Source: Cellulomonas telluris (GTDB lineage: Bacteria > Actinomycetota > Actinomycetes > Actinomycetales > Cellulomonadaceae). Taken from it: a stretch of 64,000 nucleotides of DNA. The stretch lies in contig NZ_QXFN01000003.1 of NCBI RefSeq assembly GCF_004886325.1, forward strand, positions 372,001 through 436,000, in the 5' to 3' direction. A program made the position numbers and the translations under genes. The notes under the pieces are model-generated. The model was not told the origin of the DNA. It saw nothing but the letters and a program-made list of their open reading frames with translations, and did no database searches. Shown here in pieces: positions 59,990 through 64,000 of the stretch (the first letter of the stretch is position 1; each line of letters opens with the position of its first letter).

Positions 59990-61332
59990 GGGCCGCGGCG
60001 CGCGCGTCGTCGTCCGACCCCTACGCCACCGGGCACGGGGACCCGTCCTTCCACGTCGCCCGCTACGACCTCGACCTCACCTACCGGGTCGCCCCGAACC
60101 GCCTGCGCGGCACGGCGACGCTCGACGTCGAGGTGCTCGCCGCGACCCGGGTGCTCGTGCTCGACCTCGTCGGCCTCACGGTCGAGCGCGTCGAGGTGGC
60201 GGGTGCCCCGCTCGCCCGGCACGACCACCGGGGCGGACGGCTGACGCTGCGGCTGGCGCGGGACGTGGACGCCGGGACGCGACTGACCGTCACGGTCCGC
60301 TACGGCGGCACGCCGCGCCCGGTGCGCAGCCCGTGGGGCGAGGTGGGGTGGGAGGAGCTCGAGGACGGGGTGATCGTCGCGAGCCAGCCCACCGGGGCCC
60401 CCTCGTGGTTCCCGTGCAACGACCGCCCCGACGACCGTGCGACGTACCGCACCGCCCTGACGGTCGACGCGCCGTACCGCGTGCTCGCGCACGGCCGGCT
60501 GGTCGAGCGGCGCGCGCGTGCGAGCACGACCACGTGGGTGCACGAGGAGGACCGCCCGACCGCCCCCTATCTCGCGACCGTGCAGGTCGGGCGGTACGAG
60601 GAGGTGGTGCTGGGCGACGGTGCGGCGCCGCAGCGTGCGCTCGTCCCGGCGGCGCTCGTGCCGGCCCTGCGGGACCGGCTCGGTGACCACGACGCCCTGC
60701 TGTCGTGCCTCGTGGACGTGTTCGGCCCGTACCCGTTCGCCGGGTACACGCTCGTGTGCACGCCGGACGACCTGGAGATCCCCGTCGAGGCGCAGGGCGC
60801 GGCGGTGTTCGGCGCGAACCACCTGACGGGCCCGGACGCGGACGACCGCCTCGTCGCGCACGAGCTGGCGCACCAGTGGTTCGGCAACAGCGTCGGCCTG
60901 CGCACCTGGCAGGACATCTGGCTCAACGAGGGCTTCGCCTGCTGGGCCGAGTGGTGGTGGTCGCAGGCGTCCGGCGGGCCCGACGTGCGGACGCTGGCGC
61001 GGACGTGGCACGAGCGGCTGGCAGCTCGCCCGCAGGACCTCGTGCTCAGCGACCCCGGGTACGACCGGATCTTCGACGACCGGGTCTACAAGCGGGGCGC
61101 GCTGACGCTCGAGGCCCTGCGGACCGTGCTCGGCACCGACGCCTTCCTCGGCCTGCTGCGCGCGTGGACGTCCCGGTACGCGCACGCGACGGCCACGACG
61201 GACGACCTGCGCGCGCTGGCGTCCGAGCACGCGGCGGCGACCGGGGGCGAGGCGCTCGCGGGCCGCGTGGCCGACCTCCTCGCCGACTGGCTCGACCGTC
61301 CGGGTCTGCCGCCGCTGCCCGCCTCGTGGTGA
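59986..61332 (+). CDS. M1-family aminopeptidase (compact), partner of the Pls/PosA synthetase
   Basis: The 448-residue protein has the M1 beta-sandwich domain (about 20-210), the zinc site HELAHQWFGNSVG with the third ligand in WLNEGFACW (HExxH-x18-E), and, in place of GAMEN, the variant IPVEAQGAAVF. The helical C-terminal domain of full-length M1 enzymes is missing, as in other short actinobacterial forms. No signal peptide or membrane helix is seen. It is translationally coupled to the synthetase gene (GTGA at 59986), so it likely trims, releases or degrades the polymer made upstream, as the Pld enzyme does for epsilon-poly-lysine in Streptomyces (recalled). Confidence 0.9.
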   Translation: MRAAARASSSDPYATGHGDPSFHVARYDLDLTYRVAPNRLRGTATLDVEVLAATRVLVLDLVGLTVERVEVAGAPLARHDHRGGRLTLRLARDVDAGTRLTVTVRYGGTPRPVRSPWGEVGWEELEDGVIVASQPTGAPSWFPCNDRPDDRATYRTALTVDAPYRVLAHGRLVERRARASTTTWVHEEDRPTAPYLATVQVGRYEEVVLGDGAAPQRALVPAALVPALRDRLGDHDALLSCLVDVFGPYPFAGYTLVCTPDDLEIPVEAQGAAVFGANHLTGPDADDRLVAHELAHQWFGNSVGLRTWQDIWLNEGFACWAEWWWSQASGGPDVRTLARTWHERLAARPQDLVLSDPGYDRIFDDRVYKRGALTLEALRTVLGTDAFLGLLRAWTSRYAHATATTDDLRALASEHAAATGGEALAGRVADLLADWLDRPGLPPLPASW

Positions 61333-61409
61333 CCCGGCCCACGCCGGCGCGCGACGACGCTCCGCGGCAGCGGGGCGCCGTCAGTGCGTGACGCGCCGCC
61401 CCGTGGGCG

Positions 61410-62600
61410 TCAGGACACCTTCCCCCGCAGCAGCCGGTGCCAGTAGACCTCGACCTCGAGGTACCGGTCGAACAGGTAGAGCCCACGACCGGGCCGCACC
61501 AGGTCGGGGAACGGCACGGTCGGCTCGGCGTTGCCGTCGCGGTCGTGCTCCGCGAGCAGCAGGGCGTGCCGCGACGTCGTGACCGGCGCGACGGTGTAGC
61601 CGTCGTAGCGGCGGGCGGGGGCGCCCGTGCGCCGGGCCGCCACGTTGTGCGCCACGACGGGCACCTGCTGGCGCAGCGCGCCGCCCGACGGCGAGGTGGC
61701 CACCGTCGCGACGTCCCCCAGCGCCCAGACGCGCGGGTGGCGGCGGTGCTGGAGCGTCTGCGGGTCGACGGCGGCGAAGCCGTCGCTGCCCTCGTCCGCG
61801 AGCCCGCTCGTCGCCACCCACTCGGGGGCGCGGTGCGGCGGCGCGAGGTACAGCGCGTCGTAGCCGAGGGTGCCCGGACCGTCCGGCGTGCGCAGGTGCA
61901 GCGTCCGGCCCGACGGGTCGACCCGCTCCACGGTCGTGCCGGTCCGCACCCGCACGTCGTACCGGGCCGCGGCCGCGCGCAGCTCGCGGTCCGCCCGGGC
62001 CAGGCCCACCAGGTGGTCGCCCTCGACGAGCAGGTCGATCGTGACGTCGCCCAGGACGCCGGTGCGACGCCAGTGGTCGGCGGCCATGAACAGGGGCTTG
62101 AGGCCGACGGGTGCGCACGGCACGTGCCGGTCGGAGATCACGAACACCGCCCGCCCCGACGTCAGGGACTCGAGCATGCGCCACGTGTCCGGCGCGTGCT
62201 CTGGCAGATAGCTCGTGGACGCGTGGACGGTGGCGACGGCCTCGCGCGAGCCCGGGATCGCGTCCCAGTCCACCCGGGAGCCCGGGCAGAGGACGACGTC
62301 GCCGTAGCCGAGCGCGTCGCCGCCGGCCAGGTGCACGACCGACGCGTCCGGGTCCACGGCGGTGACGCGGTCGCGGTACCAGTGCACGCCGCGCGGCACG
62401 ACCTCGATCTCCGGGCGGCGCAGGTCGTCGAGCGTCGCCGCGCCGCCCGCGACGTACGACAGCAGCGGGCGGTAGTGGTGCACGTCCTTCGGCTCGACGA
62501 CGGCGACGTCGCGGCACCCGTCGCGCAGCAGCTTCGCGGCGAGGGAGATGCCGGCGTTCCCGCCGCCGACGACGACCACGTCGTGTCGACGCACGCTCAT
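61410..62600 (-). CDS. FAD-dependent oxidoreductase, sulfide:quinone reductase-like
   Basis: The 396-residue flavoprotein has the N-terminal dinucleotide-binding motif VVVGGGNAGISLAAKLL, VVEPKDVHHYRPLLSYVAGG typical of SQR/NDH-2 proteins, a Cys in VVLCPGSRVDWDAIPG, a second in DRHVPCAPVGLKPLF, and the FAD-binding VWALGDVATVATS. Two of the SQR cysteines seem present, the third is not evident, so sulfide oxidation is uncertain and an NDH-like role is possible. A C-terminal amphipathic segment (RYLEVEVYWHRLLRGK) may bind the membrane. ATG 62600; GGGAG lies 9 nt upstream. Confidence 0.88.
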   Translation of the reverse strand: MSVRRHDVVVVGGGNAGISLAAKLLRDGCRDVAVVEPKDVHHYRPLLSYVAGGAATLDDLRRPEIEVVPRGVHWYRDRVTAVDPDASVVHLAGGDALGYGDVVLCPGSRVDWDAIPGSREAVATVHASTSYLPEHAPDTWRMLESLTSGRAVFVISDRHVPCAPVGLKPLFMAADHWRRTGVLGDVTIDLLVEGDHLVGLARADRELRAAAARYDVRVRTGTTVERVDPSGRTLHLRTPDGPGTLGYDALYLAPPHRAPEWVATSGLADEGSDGFAAVDPQTLQHRRHPRVWALGDVATVATSPSGGALRQQVPVVAHNVAARRTGAPARRYDGYTVAPVTTSRHALLLAEHDRDGNAEPTVPFPDLVRPGRGLYLFDRYLEVEVYWHRLLRGKVS

Positions 62601-62676
62601 GGGCCACCACTCCCGGGCTGGACGACGCGGACCCCGCCACGCTAGGCGACGGCTCGCCGCCCCGCCCGGCGGGTGC

Positions 62677-63453
62677 TCACGGCACGAAGCGTCCCGGCCG
62701 CGGCGGCCCGCCGCTGACGGAGGCGACGATGTCGGCCGCGAGGTCGGCGACCTTGCGGTTGCGGCCCTGGCTCGCGCGCCGCAGGACGGCGAACGCCTCG
62801 TCCGCCGTGCAGCGCTCCTGCGCCATGAGGACGCCGAGGGCCTGGTCGATGACGCTGCGCGACTCCATCGCGGCGTGCAGGTGGCCGACCATCTCGGCCT
62901 GCTCCGCGTGCCGCAGCGCGAGGGCCACGACCTTCTCGGCGCGCGCCGCGAAGGCGGTGAGGTCGTCGCGCAGCGCACCGGTGAACATGCCCGGCGCCGT
63001 GCCGTACGTGTTGAGCGCCCCGATCGCGCGCCCCGCCGGGGCCAGCGGCAGGGACAGGCTGCTGCGCAGGCCGTGCTCGGCGACGCGGCCCGGGTACGCG
63101 CCCCAGCGGCTCTCGCGCGCGTAGTCGTCCACGACGACGACCACGCCGTGGGTGAGGCTCTGGAGGCAGGGCCCCTCCTCCTCGTCGTACTGCAGCTCGT
63201 CCGCGACCTGCGAGAGCGAGTGGCTGGACCCCACGCTGAGGGCGCGGCGCCCGCGACGGACGGTGATCCCGCACGCGGCCACGTCGGCGTGCAGGGCGGC
63301 GGCCGCGTCGGCGACCTGCTGGAGCTGCTCCTCGACCGCGTCGGTGCGCAGCACGAGGTCGAGGAGTGCGGCCGTCTGGTCGACGGGGGAGGGCGGGCTG
63401 CCGGGGGGCAGCGCGTCGGACGCGCGGGCGTGGTCCGGGTGCATGGGGGTCAC
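62677..63453 (-). CDS. GAF and ANTAR domain RNA-binding antiterminator
   Basis: The 258-residue protein has a GAF domain (about 30-180: VADAAAALHADVAACGITVRRG; DEEEGPCLQSLTHGVVVVVDDY; GALNTYGT) and a C-terminal ANTAR domain (about 195-250: LHAAMESRSVIDQALGVLMAQERCTADEAFAVL, split). ANTAR proteins bind paired hairpins in leaders and relieve termination. The GAF part probably senses a small molecule or a partner. GTG at 63453 was taken as start; the ATG at 63444 three codons on is an alternative. It is divergent from the STAS gene. Confidence 0.9.
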   Translation of the reverse strand: MTPMHPDHARASDALPPGSPPSPVDQTAALLDLVLRTDAVEEQLQQVADAAAALHADVAACGITVRRGRRALSVGSSHSLSQVADELQYDEEEGPCLQSLTHGVVVVVDDYARESRWGAYPGRVAEHGLRSSLSLPLAPAGRAIGALNTYGTAPGMFTGALRDDLTAFAARAEKVVALALRHAEQAEMVGHLHAAMESRSVIDQALGVLMAQERCTADEAFAVLRRASQGRNRKVADLAADIVASVSGGPPRPGRFVP

Positions 63454-63565
63454 CGGTCTCGGTGGCGGAGAGCCACGGCACGGGTTCGGCGGGTCGCGTC
63501 ACGGGTGGACGATCGGCCGCAGACGGCGGCGGTGACCCGCCGCTCGGGGAATCCCCGGTCGCGTC

Positions 63566-63633
63566 CACCGTAACCCCTTGCTGCCCGGTGGGCGGGGGGT
63601 GCTTCCGCCCGGTCCGTCCGAAGGGTTACGGTG
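63566..63633. promoter_or_regulatory. Inverted pair of promoter/operator-like motifs between ANTAR and STAS genes
   Basis: CACCGTAACCCCTT (63566-63579) and AAGGGTTACGGTG (63621-63633) are inverted copies of one motif 41 nt apart. Each contains TACGGT reading outward as a possible -10 toward its own gene. They may bind one regulator or be two copies of one promoter type. Confidence 0.5.
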
Positions 63634-63720
63634 TGGACTGGTTGGGACGCAGCCGTCCCGCCGGCGTTCGTCGGCGGCCCCGCACGCGCCGCACCGTCGG
63701 CGCCCGGCCGAGGAGGCCAC

Positions 63721-64000
63721 GTGACGAACGCGCCGGTCCCCGCCCCCGTCGACACCCCCGTGATCGGCGTGCCGTGCGCCGTCGAGCGCGTCGCGGGCCC
63801 CGAGCCCCTCCTGCGCCTGCACGGCGACCTCGACCGCGGTGCGGCTCCCCAGGTCGAGGCGGTCCTGCGCGCCACGTTCTCCGGGGACCGGCCGACCACC
63901 GTGCTGCTCGACCTCGCCGCGCTGACGTTCGTCGACGTCGAGGGCGTGCGGGTGCTCGCCCGCGTGCACCGGGCCGCGGCGTCGCGCGGCTCCCGCGTCG
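63721..64000 (+). CDS. STAS-domain protein (anti-anti-sigma-like), partial
   Basis: The gene runs off the window end; 93 codons are visible. LLRLHGDLDRGAAPQVEAVL followed by TTVLLDLAALTFVDVEGVRVLARVH is a STAS domain as in anti-sigma factor antagonists. The serine phosphorylated in SpoIIAA/RsbV (DSSG) is replaced: here the loop reads DVEG, so it may be a constitutive or non-phosphorylated antagonist. GTG 63721 has GAGGAGG 4 nt upstream. It sits opposite the GAF-ANTAR gene, and the two may be co-regulated stress-signalling parts (inference). Confidence 0.88.
   Translation, partial: MTNAPVPAPVDTPVIGVPCAVERVAGPEPLLRLHGDLDRGAAPQVEAVLRATFSGDRPTTVLLDLAALTFVDVEGVRVLARVHRAAASRGSRV

Overview
The window is very GC-rich chromosomal DNA from an actinobacterium. 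A WhiB-family regulator, a mycoredoxin, the actinobacterial DSB-resection pair AdnA/AdnB, DUF3107, a PPA1309-family protein, GTG-rich start codons and an IdeR/DtxR-type iron box all point to Actinomycetota. Gene content and extreme GC suggest Micrococcales, possibly Cellulomonas or a relative (inference). I see no insertion sequence, prophage, integrase or CRISPR array. Genes are densely packed, often with GTGA/ATGA stop-start overlaps, and many apparently leaderless genes have a -10 hexamer 6-8 nt before the start codon.

Layout. 1-2727: an export operon read leftwards (lipoprotein, membrane adaptor, start of an ABC ATPase). 2961-6285: galactose operon galK-galT-deoR, read leftwards from one promoter in front of deoR. 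6378-9441: Mrp, DUF1003 protein and an MgtE_N/CBS protein. 9489-13528: an ECF transporter (S component, fused double ATPase, EcfT) with a siderophore-interacting protein, behind an IdeR-like box at 13598-13616. 13683-17572: stress-type membrane protein, aminopeptidase P, PHP phosphoesterase, MarC.

17698-42867 is a genome-maintenance and redox block whose gene content matches, as I recall it, the mycobacterial Rv3193c-Rv3211 neighbourhood: DEAD-box helicase, MiaE-like ferritin fold protein, DUF3107, TetR, AdnA, AdnB, phosphotransferase, NudC, mycoredoxin, UvrD2, WhiB7, ThiF-like protein, small zinc-ribbon protein, M48-type peptidase, DUF2342 protein, PDZ-Lon protease, PPA1309 protein and UPF0182. 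whiB7 has a long leader with an upstream ORF and a strong intrinsic terminator, laid out as a ribosome-controlled attenuator.

43058-52413: DMT transporter, initiator tRNA-Met, an ABC-2 exporter operon ending in a histidine kinase/LuxR response regulator pair, and small stress-type proteins. 52501-64000: methyltransferase, gamma-glutamyltransferase, MOSC protein, then a two-gene operon of a Pls/PosA-type single-module NRPS and an M1 aminopeptidase (candidate poly-amino-acid synthetase plus processing or degrading enzyme), an SQR-like flavoprotein, and a divergent GAF-ANTAR / STAS pair cut by the window end.

Most notable: the Pls/PosA-M1 operon, the iron-box-controlled ECF transporter, the whiB7 attenuator, degenerate ATPase motifs in AdnA, and a UvrD2 without its tetracysteine motif.
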